Below are positions 54,988 through 63,142 of a stretch of DNA of 64,000 nt, in pieces. The stretch's first letter is position 1. Every line of letters starts with the position of its first letter. The notes beneath the pieces were generated by a model that saw only the letters and a list, made by a program, of their open reading frames with translations, was not told the origin of the DNA and did no database searches. This DNA is from JBBSJZ01 sp041751935 (GTDB taxonomy: Bacteria > Planctomycetota > Planctomycetia > Pirellulales > Pirellulaceae). The translations under genes and the position numbers were made by a program. The DNA lies in the NCBI GenBank assembly GCA_041751935.1, contig JBGSIA010000061.1:62001-126000 (forward strand), in the 5' to 3' direction.

Positions 54988-55857
54988 ATGGAACAGTGGA
55001 TTCGCGATCTCGTAAACAATTGGGACTGGAGCGTCTTTCTTCCTGAAGTTTTGGGAAAAGCGACGGGGATCATCATCGGCGTAATGTTGAGCTGGTTCCT
55101 GTTGATTCGTCGGCGGTTGCAGTCGATGGGAAAACTGCAGCGAGGTGACTCGGATGACTTACTGTTCCAAGCCCATTATTTGCATCCGATTTCTGCTGAC
55201 GATTCAGAGCATCGCGTCCAACTGTTATTTCGCAACGTTGCTGAAAAACGAACGATCGAGCAAGTTTACGATAACCCCGCGGCTGCAGGGATCATTCGGT
55301 CACTAGGCGATGAAACCTCCCTGAATCAACCCATTCTGCCGACTCAAGGAACGATCGGATTCGAAGTGCTCAATGACGCCGCTGGTTGGGTCAGCGGCAC
55401 ATTGGCGACATCCCCAAGCGAGCGATCAGTGTGGATGTTTTGTTTGACCGCCGAAGACCGCAAAGTCGTTCGTAAACGGTGTGTACGCGGCTTCTTGATT
55501 CGCGAAGACGACTTGCGGAAATTTCATGATTGGTCATGGTGCCAGAAAAACGTTTATGTTGAACGACCGTGGCATTGGTTCCGTGTCGTGGCATTGCACC
55601 GAGTCGCCAGGCTTTGGGCCGATCAATGTCGCATGTACTCGGGGCCCGGAAACCCTCAAGCGATGCCGCTGGTGGATAACCAAATCGGCCACCGCCGGAT
55701 CGTTCCACTTTCACTGGGACTGGTTGCCAAGGAAACTCCTGTTTGCGAACCGTGTGCGATTGATTGGGCATCGCAATTGAATTCATTTAAGGTCGGCGAA
55801 CTCACGCTGGAAAACGGTGAATTCGCCAAACATGCTATTGGCGACACTCTTCCTTAA
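54988..55857 (+). CDS. Membrane-anchored protein of unknown function
   Basis: 289 residues. After a short N-terminus, one transmembrane helix (about 24-42, TGIIIGVMLSWFLLI) is followed by RRRLQSMG and a ~240-residue cytoplasmic domain without a recognised family. Landmarks are LNDAAGWVSGTLATSPSERS, KRCVRGFLIREDDLRKF and WHWFRVVALHRVARLWADQC; several Cys and Trp residues stand out. Not recognised; could be a lineage-specific protein. It follows the thioesterase fusion by 68 bases and ends 3 bases before the stop of the converging sulfatase gene. Confidence 0.7.
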   Translation: MEQWIRDLVNNWDWSVFLPEVLGKATGIIIGVMLSWFLLIRRRLQSMGKLQRGDSDDLLFQAHYLHPISADDSEHRVQLLFRNVAEKRTIEQVYDNPAAAGIIRSLGDETSLNQPILPTQGTIGFEVLNDAAGWVSGTLATSPSERSVWMFCLTAEDRKVVRKRCVRGFLIREDDLRKFHDWSWCQKNVYVERPWHWFRVVALHRVARLWADQCRMYSGPGNPQAMPLVDNQIGHRRIVPLSLGLVAKETPVCEPCAIDWASQLNSFKVGELTLENGEFAKHAIGDTLP

Positions 55858-55860
55858 AGG

Positions 55861-57315
55861 CTAATTCGACTGGGCAAAGCGGGGATCACCGGCGTCGGCG
55901 GGCATCGAATTATTCCACTGGAGAACTGCTTGGACAAGCCGCTCTGTCTCTTCAGGATGCTGTTCCGACACGTTCGTTGTCTCGCCCAAATCCAAGTTCA
56001 TGTCGTACAACTGTGTACGTCCGCCGTCGTAGTCACAAAGCAGTTTCCATTTGCCGTCGCGAACTGCCAAGTCCGGCAGAGCCTGCATCCCGCGAAACTC
56101 TTTGCGATCCGGAGGCCGACGGAAAAAGATTGGTTTGGCCCGCGATTCACTCGACTTGCCCAGCAACACGTCCGCCAATTCTTCACCGTCAAAATCAATT
56201 GCAGAGGGAGTGGGGACACCAGCGATTTTGAGCAGTGATGGAACCAAGTCCATCGCGGCAAACACCGACGATGTATTCACCAGGTTCCGGCGATCTTCGG
56301 TAATCAGCCCCGGCGCCCAAACGACGAGCGGCGAACGGATACCGCCTTCGAATAATGTCGCCTTTCCACCTTTGAAGGGCCCCGCCGAGCCAGCACCTTT
56401 TTCCGGGCCATTGTCCGAGCACACAAGTATCATCGTATTGTTTTTCAACGCTGGATCATTCTTGATTCGATCGAACAACGGTGCAAGTTGCGCATCCATC
56501 TCCTCCAATACCGACAAGTATTTACCTCGCTGTGAATCATCCCAGCCATCGAGCGACGGAAACAACGGTGTATGAACATCATCCGGCCAAACATTGATGT
56601 AAAATGGCTGATCCTTTTTCTGTGCCGCGTCAATAAACTCGACTGCCTTATCAGCGAATCCGCCGGTGATCTTCGCTCGCAACATCCATTGAACAGGCTC
56701 TCCTAAGTTAACTGCATTCTCCCAAATACGTCCTCGTTTTACTTCGCCATTTTCTGTGGGTGTCTCAGTCATCGGAAGCAATTTCGCCCCCATCCCTTCA
56801 AAGTTCGTTAGGGATGTGTCGAAACCATAGGTCGAAATAATGGGTGCATCATTGACGTCTCGTTGGCCACCCATGTGCCACTTGCCGCAATGTGCCGTGG
56901 CGTAGCCGGCATCGTGCAGGATTCTGGCGAGCATCGGCGCTGTGGGATCGAGCCAGTCCGCAACACCACGATTCTTATTGTCCTGGCGATTGTTCAGAAA
57001 CGATGTAATTCGGTGTCGCTGGGGATACTGTCCAGTCGAGATTGCGACTCGTGAGGGTGAACAAATCGGATAGTTCACATAGAACTGGTGAAAGCGAATT
57101 CCATCTTTTGCCAATGCATCGACGTTCGGCGTCGCTGCCTCGGTGTTGCCGAAACAGGAAAAGTCGCCCCAACCCATGTCATCAATGAACACGAGTACAA
57201 AGTTCGGCGACTGGGCATGCATCAAGGCCGGGCTCAGATGGCTCAGTACCAAGACAACTGCGACCGCAAATACAGTCCGAATCGGCAACAAGCTGACAAC
57301 GTGTTCATACTTCAT
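55861..57315 (-). CDS. Sulfatase (arylsulfatase-type)
   Basis: A 484-residue secreted sulfatase. Signal peptide ends at MHAQ. NFVLVFIDDMGWGDFSCFGN gives metal ligands; YPICSPSRVAISTGQYPQRH (Cys85) is the formylglycine site; AHCGKWHMGG, DDVHTPLFPS and VCSDNGPEKGAG complete the active site. More like arylsulfatase A/choline-sulfatase-type glycan sulfatases than the sulfatase at 51360. Convergent with the membrane-anchored protein gene. Probably monocistronic. Confidence 0.94.
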   Translation of the reverse strand: MKYEHVVSLLPIRTVFAVAVVLVLSHLSPALMHAQSPNFVLVFIDDMGWGDFSCFGNTEAATPNVDALAKDGIRFHQFYVNYPICSPSRVAISTGQYPQRHRITSFLNNRQDNKNRGVADWLDPTAPMLARILHDAGYATAHCGKWHMGGQRDVNDAPIISTYGFDTSLTNFEGMGAKLLPMTETPTENGEVKRGRIWENAVNLGEPVQWMLRAKITGGFADKAVEFIDAAQKKDQPFYINVWPDDVHTPLFPSLDGWDDSQRGKYLSVLEEMDAQLAPLFDRIKNDPALKNNTMILVCSDNGPEKGAGSAGPFKGGKATLFEGGIRSPLVVWAPGLITEDRRNLVNTSSVFAAMDLVPSLLKIAGVPTPSAIDFDGEELADVLLGKSSESRAKPIFFRRPPDRKEFRGMQALPDLAVRDGKWKLLCDYDGGRTQLYDMNLDLGETTNVSEQHPEETERLVQAVLQWNNSMPADAGDPRFAQSN

Positions 57316-57452
57316 GTTCAGGTCTCAAGGGTGGGTTCGTAGGTCCGAAAGAAACGTTGCACCACATGATCCGTGATACATCTACCCAATCCTAAGAGCC
57401 TAGAAGCATGCTTTGCCAAGAACAATCCCGCGGAAAGAAATAAGTCGAGTTG

Positions 57453-57938
57453 TCAACGTGATCCGCTGGAGTCTCGTGAAGAGGTGACAAAAGACAAGTG
57501 GTGCTGACAATGACGCAAATGAAAACCGATCCATTCGTCACGAGTCAGCGGACCCAGAACCGGATGAGGCGGATGCAGTCCAGCGAATTCCTCGAATCGC
57601 AAAATGCTTTGAAGCAGTCGAAGTTTCTGGACCTCGAAATCCGCATCTGCGGCAGGTTCCAATTTGAAGCGAATTGCACTTGGGATCGGCAAGAATGGTG
57701 GAAATCGATACTGCGTGATGAACCAACGAAAAGGTCTGGCAAGTCGACGGAAGGTCTTCGGAAAGCCTGCCGGTAGTCCGTCAACTGATCCTTCGAAGGC
57801 GGCGGCCAAATGATAAAAATTTTGCGCTATTGACCAGTTCCCCAGAGTTCGATGACTGTCTGGTTTGATGAGCAGAACTTGTTCTCTCAAATCTTCGAGA
57901 GTCAAAAATCTCAACTTATGTCGACTACTTGATATCAC
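57453..57938 (-). CDS. DUF1569 (DinB-like) protein
   Basis: A 161-residue protein of the DUF1569 family, related to DinB/YfiT four-helix metal-binding proteins. LGNWSIAQNFYHLAAAFEGSVDG carries the first His, HPVLGPLTRDEWIGFHLRHCQHHLSFV carries the C-terminal HxxHHL ligand set. The family is probably metal dependent, but no activity is established. The start is uncertain: GTG 57938 is a weak choice, since the codons just before LRFLTLEDLREQV are not diagnostic. Confidence 0.85.
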   Translation of the reverse strand: MISSSRHKLRFLTLEDLREQVLLIKPDSHRTLGNWSIAQNFYHLAAAFEGSVDGLPAGFPKTFRRLARPFRWFITQYRFPPFLPIPSAIRFKLEPAADADFEVQKLRLLQSILRFEEFAGLHPPHPVLGPLTRDEWIGFHLRHCQHHLSFVTSSRDSSGSR

Positions 57939-58259
57939 CGGTGATTCTCGCGACTTCGGTATTAGACATACGGTCGGTGAAATTCTAACGACACTTGACT
58001 TGCCAGCAACCGAACGCTCGTTCGCTGGCGATGATCACAAATTAGGCCAGCGGCAGAACAAAAAAATACCTGTAATTTGGGGATTTAGCCCAGACCGATC
58101 TTTGCCAGTGCGGGTCTGGAGACCCGCTCAACCGGTAGATTTCTTACTCTCGCTCGCCGAAATACCACGACTTCCTAACTCTGGCGGGATGAGCAATAAT
58201 ACCACCTCGGTTCACCAGTCGCCCTAGATTGCCCATTGTCAACAGCGGTTTGCCGTATT
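57939..58259. other. Intergenic stretch upstream of the peroxidase gene
   Basis: About 320 bases between divergent genes. It contains a perfect 8-bp inverted repeat (GCGGGTCT and AGACCCGC, 58110-58127, two-base spacer), a candidate hairpin or repeat fragment. No credible protein-like frame. Promoters for both flanking genes must be here. Confidence 0.4.
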
Positions 58260-60800
58260 ATGACTCAGCTACCACGCTCATTAAAAATCCGCAACACTTT
58301 TAGCGAGAACGTCACTTGTTTGGAAAAGCGGCTGATGCTTGCTGGTGACGTTGCCGCCTGTGTCAGTCAGGCCGCGACAGCAGAGCCTAGTCAAACGGCA
58401 GCGCATGTCACTGCAGGAATATCCGCCGACGCTCGGTTAGCAGTGCGAGATGTTGTTTTCATTGATGCCTCGCTGGACAACATTGATTCGTGGAGTCGTT
58501 CAATTCCCTCGTCGGCCGAGTTGGTGTTGATCGATTCAAATAGTGACGCAATCGATCAAATGACGCGTGTCCTTGCAAGCCGCTGCGGCGTTTGCGCGGT
58601 GCACGTGATTTCCCATGGCAGCAAAGGAGTCTTGCAACTGGGTTCGAACCCAATCGATATCGATGTGCTGCGAGCAAGAGGCGAACAGCTTCGTACTTGG
58701 CAGTCCGCGCTCATGAAAGGTGCCGACCTACTCGTTTATGGATGCGATGTGGCAAGTGAAGCCGTTGGACAAGAGTTCCTGAGAGAGTTTGCTCGTTGGA
58801 CCGGTGGTGATGTCGCCGGCTCCATCGACAGCACAGGTGCAACGGCGCGCAATGGCGATTGGGATCTGGAATTCCACGTTGGCAGCATCGAGTCGAATCT
58901 CGTCGTCAGCAACTCGTGGCGCGAGGAGTATTCATCGGTACTATCGAGGTCGAGACATGAAAACAATGGCGATGCTCGCAATCGAAGCAGTCGATATGAT
59001 AGTGGCCACAATGGTAGCTCTCTGAGCGACACGCAGATTGATTCTGATTCGCGTGAGTCGACAATGGGTTACTACCGATCCATCGATGGTTCGTTCAACA
59101 ATCTTCAGAATCCTGATTGGGGTACGGTTGGATCAAATCTGCTTCGAGTCGGTCCTGCATCGTACAGCGATGGGATCGAGACACCGGCGGGCGAGGATCG
59201 ACCAAGTGCTCGCGAAGTCAGTAATGCGATTTCAGCACAGAAGCAAACCGAGTTTCGCAATGACAACGATCTTTCGGCGTTCGTTTATGTGTGGGGACAA
59301 TTCATCGACCATGATTTGGATTTAACAGAACCTCCGAAAGAAAATGGCGATCCATTCCCGATTCCCGTTCCGGCAGGCGATCCGTTCTTTGACGTTTTTG
59401 GCACGGGCGAAGAGTCGATCGGATTAACTCGCTCCGCGTTTGACGAAGCAACGGGCGGTGATACGGGGCTACCGCGGGAGCATCTGAATGTGATCACGAC
59501 GTGGATCGACGGCAGTATGGTTTATGGGTCCACCGAGGCACAAAATCAGTTGCTGAGAGAGTTCAGCGGTGGGCGGATGTTGGAGAGTGAAGGCGGATTC
59601 TTGCCGACTTCAGACGACGGGAGTTTTCTGGCCGGGGACATTCGCTTTGGCGAGAATGTGAACCTGACCGCGATGCACACGATGTGGGTGCGCGAGCATA
59701 ACCACTGGGCTGCGGTGCTCGAACAAGACTTCCCCGAGTGGAATGACGAGCAGTTGTTTCAAGAGTCCCGAGCGATTGTCATTGCAGAGATTCAAGCGAT
59801 CACGATGAACGAGTTTTTGCCAGCACTTTTGGGCGACGACGCAATCGCAGGTTACGCGGGCTACGATTGGACCATTGATCCTGCGATCGCTACTGAATTT
59901 TCTACTGCTGGTTTTCGCATCGGACACACGCTGCTTAACGACGAAGTTTTCTTCATGAGCGACGATGGCCAGTTCTTGCAAGAACCAATGTTGCTTGCCG
60001 ACGTCTTCATGCAGCCTCAATTGGTAGCTGATTTCGGTGTGGACGCGTCAATCAAAGCAGCGGCATCGATTCAGGCGGAGACGATCGATACCCAGGTCAT
60101 CGATAGCGTTCGGAACTTTTTGTTTGGTCAGCCGGGTTCGGGCGGTTTTGATTTGGTCTCGTTGAACATTCAACGTGGTCGTGATCACGGGCTTGCTGAC
60201 TACAACACGACTCGCCAAGCATACGGACTTGAGCGAGTCAACGATTTTGCGGACATTACTTCGGATGCAGAGCTACAGCGAACGTTGGCTGACGTTTACG
60301 GATCAGTTGACAATATCGATCTGTGGGTCGGTGCTTTGGCCGAGGATCATCTGCCGGGAGCAGCAGTCGGCGAGCTTCATCAGAGCATGTTCGTTGATCA
60401 GTTTTTACGGTTGCGTGACGGCGATCGCTTCTGGTACGAGAATTTGTTTGCTGGCGAGCAACTCGACGACTTGCGCGCCACAAAGCTCGTTGACGTGATC
60501 CGTCGCACGACCGATTTGGACAACCTGCAAGACAATGTCTTTCACATGCGATCGGTGATCGAAGGGGAAGTTGCCGGAGCTGGTGCAGGTGTCGAGGTGT
60601 TGGTCCGAGACGCTGCGGGTGAAGAAGTCGGTCGCGTCTTTACTAACGAGAACGGCTACTACCAGTTCGGTTCCATTTCACGAGTCGGAAACTACACGGT
60701 CCAGCTGGCTGCGAACCCAGAGGCCGCATCTGCGTCCGCCAAAATCACACGCGGTGATGAATGGGTTTGGGCCAGTATCTTGCCGAGCGAATTGGTTTAG
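58260..60800 (+). CDS. DUF4347 - animal heme peroxidase surface protein
   Basis: 846 residues from ATG 58260. The N-terminus carries LEKRLMLAGDV, the LEPR-like motif seen at the start of large planctomycete surface proteins, instead of a usual signal peptide. DUF4347 follows (about 60-215: VVFIDASLDNIDSWSRSI, VHVISHGSKGVLQLG, LLVYGCDVAS). An animal-type heme peroxidase occupies about 280-770: GQFIDHDLDLT (distal His), MHTMWVREHNHWA, STAGFRIGHTLLND (proximal His) and NIQRGRDHGLADYN. An SdrD-B/carboxypeptidase-regulatory-like strand domain ends it (GAGVEVLVRDAAGEEVGRVF). It probably makes reactive halide or H2O2-driven oxidants at the surface; the natural substrate is unknown. TTG 58236 is an alternative start. 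Confidence 0.92.
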   Translation: MTQLPRSLKIRNTFSENVTCLEKRLMLAGDVAACVSQAATAEPSQTAAHVTAGISADARLAVRDVVFIDASLDNIDSWSRSIPSSAELVLIDSNSDAIDQMTRVLASRCGVCAVHVISHGSKGVLQLGSNPIDIDVLRARGEQLRTWQSALMKGADLLVYGCDVASEAVGQEFLREFARWTGGDVAGSIDSTGATARNGDWDLEFHVGSIESNLVVSNSWREEYSSVLSRSRHENNGDARNRSSRYDSGHNGSSLSDTQIDSDSRESTMGYYRSIDGSFNNLQNPDWGTVGSNLLRVGPASYSDGIETPAGEDRPSAREVSNAISAQKQTEFRNDNDLSAFVYVWGQFIDHDLDLTEPPKENGDPFPIPVPAGDPFFDVFGTGEESIGLTRSAFDEATGGDTGLPREHLNVITTWIDGSMVYGSTEAQNQLLREFSGGRMLESEGGFLPTSDDGSFLAGDIRFGENVNLTAMHTMWVREHNHWAAVLEQDFPEWNDEQLFQESRAIVIAEIQAITMNEFLPALLGDDAIAGYAGYDWTIDPAIATEFSTAGFRIGHTLLNDEVFFMSDDGQFLQEPMLLADVFMQPQLVADFGVDASIKAAASIQAETIDTQVIDSVRNFLFGQPGSGGFDLVSLNIQRGRDHGLADYNTTRQAYGLERVNDFADITSDAELQRTLADVYGSVDNIDLWVGALAEDHLPGAAVGELHQSMFVDQFLRLRDGDRFWYENLFAGEQLDDLRATKLVDVIRRTTDLDNLQDNVFHMRSVIEGEVAGAGAGVEVLVRDAAGEEVGRVFTNENGYYQFGSISRVGNYTVQLAANPEAASASAKITRGDEWVWASILPSELV

Positions 60801-60827
60801 CAACTGTCCCGAAATAAATTCCTTTTC

Positions 60828-60857
60828 TAGCGGTAGTGGATAAGACCAATACCGCTA
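60828..60857. terminator. Hairpin after the peroxidase gene
   Basis: An 8-bp inverted repeat, TAGCGGTA and TACCGCTA, with a 14-base loop, 28 bases after the stop codon. There is no T tract, so termination is only a possibility. Confidence 0.3.
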
Positions 60858-61024
60858 CACATGAAGATTGCGTCAAGGAAATAGCGTCAGGCGACAAAGA
60901 ATCGTCACTCTGACCTCAACCGCAACCGAAACCACGGCTTCCCTGCAAAGCGGGCACGAGCTAGGTTATCCGCTTGCCGAAAGTTGGTTGAGTCAGCAAT
61001 TGTATTTCTGGGGATTCGTCCGTC

Positions 61025-62518
61025 ATGGCCGCCAAAAGTGCCGCACACCTCGCTATCGATCTGGGCGCATCCAGTGGTCGAGTTATCTCGGGCTCGCTCG
61101 ATGACGATAAACTTTCGCTTGACGTAGTCTATCGCTTTGCCAATGATCCGGTCCGTGTCCAGGATTCGTTGCAGTGGAATACGCTTGGGTTGTGGCAGGA
61201 GATCCTCAACGGATTGCGAGCGGCGAGTAGTGAAGTCCAGCAGATTGCCAGTGTTGGCGTAGATACCTGGGGTGTTGATTACGCGCTTGTGGATCGCCAC
61301 AACCTCGTCGCAAGTCCCATTCGCTGTTATCGTGATGCGCGAACCCAGGGGATGCTCGAAGAAGCATGCAAGCTTGTTTCTCGCAAGGAGATATTCCAAA
61401 CGACGGGCCTGCAATTCATGGAAATCAATACGCTGTTTCAGCTTTTTTCTGCGTCACGCTCTGGTGAAGAGTCGCTGCATTCGGCTGAAGCGTTCTTGAT
61501 GATGGGCGACTATTTCCACTGGTTGCTTACGGGGCAGCGAAGTGTCGAGGCAACGAATGCTTCGACGACGCAAATGCTTGACCCGCGAACTAAGCAGTGG
61601 GCGAAGCCAATGTTGGAGCGACTTGGAATTCCGACCCATCTATTTGCGGAGCCCGTTGAACCGGGAACAGTACTCGGGTACATCCAGTCGTCAGTGACGT
61701 CCCAGACTGGGATCGATGGCGTTCAAGTAGTATTGCCAGCGACGCACGACACGGCGTCCGCAGTATTGGCGGTTCCAGCAGAAAACTTTGCACCGGCAAA
61801 ACCGAATTGGTGTTACATCAGCTCGGGGACTTGGTCATTGATGGGCTGCGAGCTGGCTGCGCCGCTGATCAATGATCGCTGTGCTGAGTTGAATTTTACG
61901 AACGAGGGTGGCGTTCGTGGCAGCACGCGGTTACTCAAGAATATTGGCGGGTTGTGGATCTTTCAACAGATTCGCAAGTCCCTTGAACGACGTGAAGCGG
62001 CTGTGTCGTGGGAAGCGATGGTCAGCGCTGCGAATGCGTCGAAACCGTTTTCGTTGCTGTTGAACCCTGACGAACCGTCGCTGGTCGCTCCGATGGACAT
62101 GATCGACGCGATTTGTGCTTATGCAGGTCGTACCGGGCAAGGCGTGCCGACGGATAATGCGGTGCTGTATCGCGCTTCGCTAGAGGGATTGGCTTTACGG
62201 TATCGAAGTTGCCTGGCGATGTTGGAGTCACTCGTTGGCAATCGCATCGAAGTGATTCATATTGTCGGTGGTGGCGTGCAGAACAAATTGCTGTGCCAGA
62301 TGACGGCTGACGCCTGCAACCGCGTCGTTGTCGCTGGTCCCGTCGAAGCGACTGCAATGGGCAACGTGTTGATGCAGATGATTGGTACCGGTCGATTGCA
62401 CTCGATCGACGAAGCCCGACAACTGGTTCGCCGCAGTGCCAACACCGTCCGCTACGAACCCAAGGCCCCTGAGTCTTGGCACGAAGCGGCAATGAAGTTT
62501 GAATCGCTTACTCGTTAA
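61025..62518 (+). CDS. rhaB: Rhamnulokinase
   Basis: A 497-residue FGGY-family sugar kinase that phosphorylates L-rhamnulose to L-rhamnulose-1-phosphate. The start AAHLAIDLGASSGRVISGSL is the phosphate-1 block, VGVDTWGVDYALVDRHN the sugar-binding block specific to RhaB, EINTLFQLFSAS and MGDYFHWLLTG follow, YISSGTWSLMG is the phosphate-2 block, and HIVGGGVQNKLLCQMTADAC the adenosine block. It is the only rhamnose gene visible; isomerase and aldolase are not here. It would feed rhamnose released from sulfated polysaccharides such as ulvan or fucoidan-like polymers. 27 bases before the next gene. Confidence 0.94.
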   Translation: MAAKSAAHLAIDLGASSGRVISGSLDDDKLSLDVVYRFANDPVRVQDSLQWNTLGLWQEILNGLRAASSEVQQIASVGVDTWGVDYALVDRHNLVASPIRCYRDARTQGMLEEACKLVSRKEIFQTTGLQFMEINTLFQLFSASRSGEESLHSAEAFLMMGDYFHWLLTGQRSVEATNASTTQMLDPRTKQWAKPMLERLGIPTHLFAEPVEPGTVLGYIQSSVTSQTGIDGVQVVLPATHDTASAVLAVPAENFAPAKPNWCYISSGTWSLMGCELAAPLINDRCAELNFTNEGGVRGSTRLLKNIGGLWIFQQIRKSLERREAAVSWEAMVSAANASKPFSLLLNPDEPSLVAPMDMIDAICAYAGRTGQGVPTDNAVLYRASLEGLALRYRSCLAMLESLVGNRIEVIHIVGGGVQNKLLCQMTADACNRVVVAGPVEATAMGNVLMQMIGTGRLHSIDEARQLVRRSANTVRYEPKAPESWHEAAMKFESLTR

Positions 62519-62545
62519 TCATTAACTCGCCACAGTCATCTGATC

Positions 62546-63142
62546 ATGAACTCACTCTCTGAACGCAAAGACGCGATCCGCAAGGCAGCCCATGCGGCGC
62601 GACGTGACCAACAAGACAAAGATACCGTCAGCCGGTCGATCACCGACCGCGTGATGCAGATGCCAGAGTATCAATCCGCCCACTGTATCATGTGGTACAT
62701 CGACGTTCGCGACGAAGCACGTACGCGTCACGCGTTAGATGAGGCGATCGCGAGTGACAAGCGGATTGTGATTCCCTACTGTGTCGACGATGAATTAGAA
62801 CTGTTCCACCTGGAGTCGATGGACGAATTGGCGACTGGGATGTACAAGATTCTCGAGCCGCGAGAAGACCTGCGTGAAGTTGCCGCCAAACGTGTCGACG
62901 TTAGCGAGTTGGATTTGATCATCGTCCCCGGTGTCGCATTCGATGCTCGTGGCGGACGCACAGGACACGGCAAGGGGTACTATGACAAGTTGCTCGAGAA
63001 CGCAAAGCCGGAAACCCCGCTGGTGTCACTGGCATTTGAATGCCAGATATTCGACGAGATTCCCATGCAAGACCACGATATCTATATGGATAAAGTGGTT
63101 ACCCAGAAGCAAGTCTACGAGGGTGTGGGGCGTCGCAAATGA
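62546..63142 (+). CDS. 5-formyltetrahydrofolate cyclo-ligase family protein
   Basis: A 198-residue MTHFS-family enzyme that converts 5-formyl-THF plus ATP to 5,10-methenyl-THF. Landmarks: basic N-terminal helix ERKDAIRKAAHAARRDQQDK, IVIPYCVDDELELF, LDLIIVPGVAFDARGGRTGHGKGYYDKLL with the ATP/phosphate-binding GRTGHGKGYYD loop. Its stop overlaps the ATG of the formyltransferase gene (ATGA), so the two are cotranslated. That neighbourhood suggests it may serve the tetrahydromethanopterin C1 pathway as well as or instead of folate repair. Confidence 0.9.
   Translation: MNSLSERKDAIRKAAHAARRDQQDKDTVSRSITDRVMQMPEYQSAHCIMWYIDVRDEARTRHALDEAIASDKRIVIPYCVDDELELFHLESMDELATGMYKILEPREDLREVAAKRVDVSELDLIIVPGVAFDARGGRTGHGKGYYDKLLENAKPETPLVSLAFECQIFDEIPMQDHDIYMDKVVTQKQVYEGVGRRK

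Noticed and set aside
57865..58227. 120-codon plus-strand frame before the peroxidase gene
   Set aside because: Overlaps the DUF1569 gene end and an AT-rich control region; composition and sequence look random.
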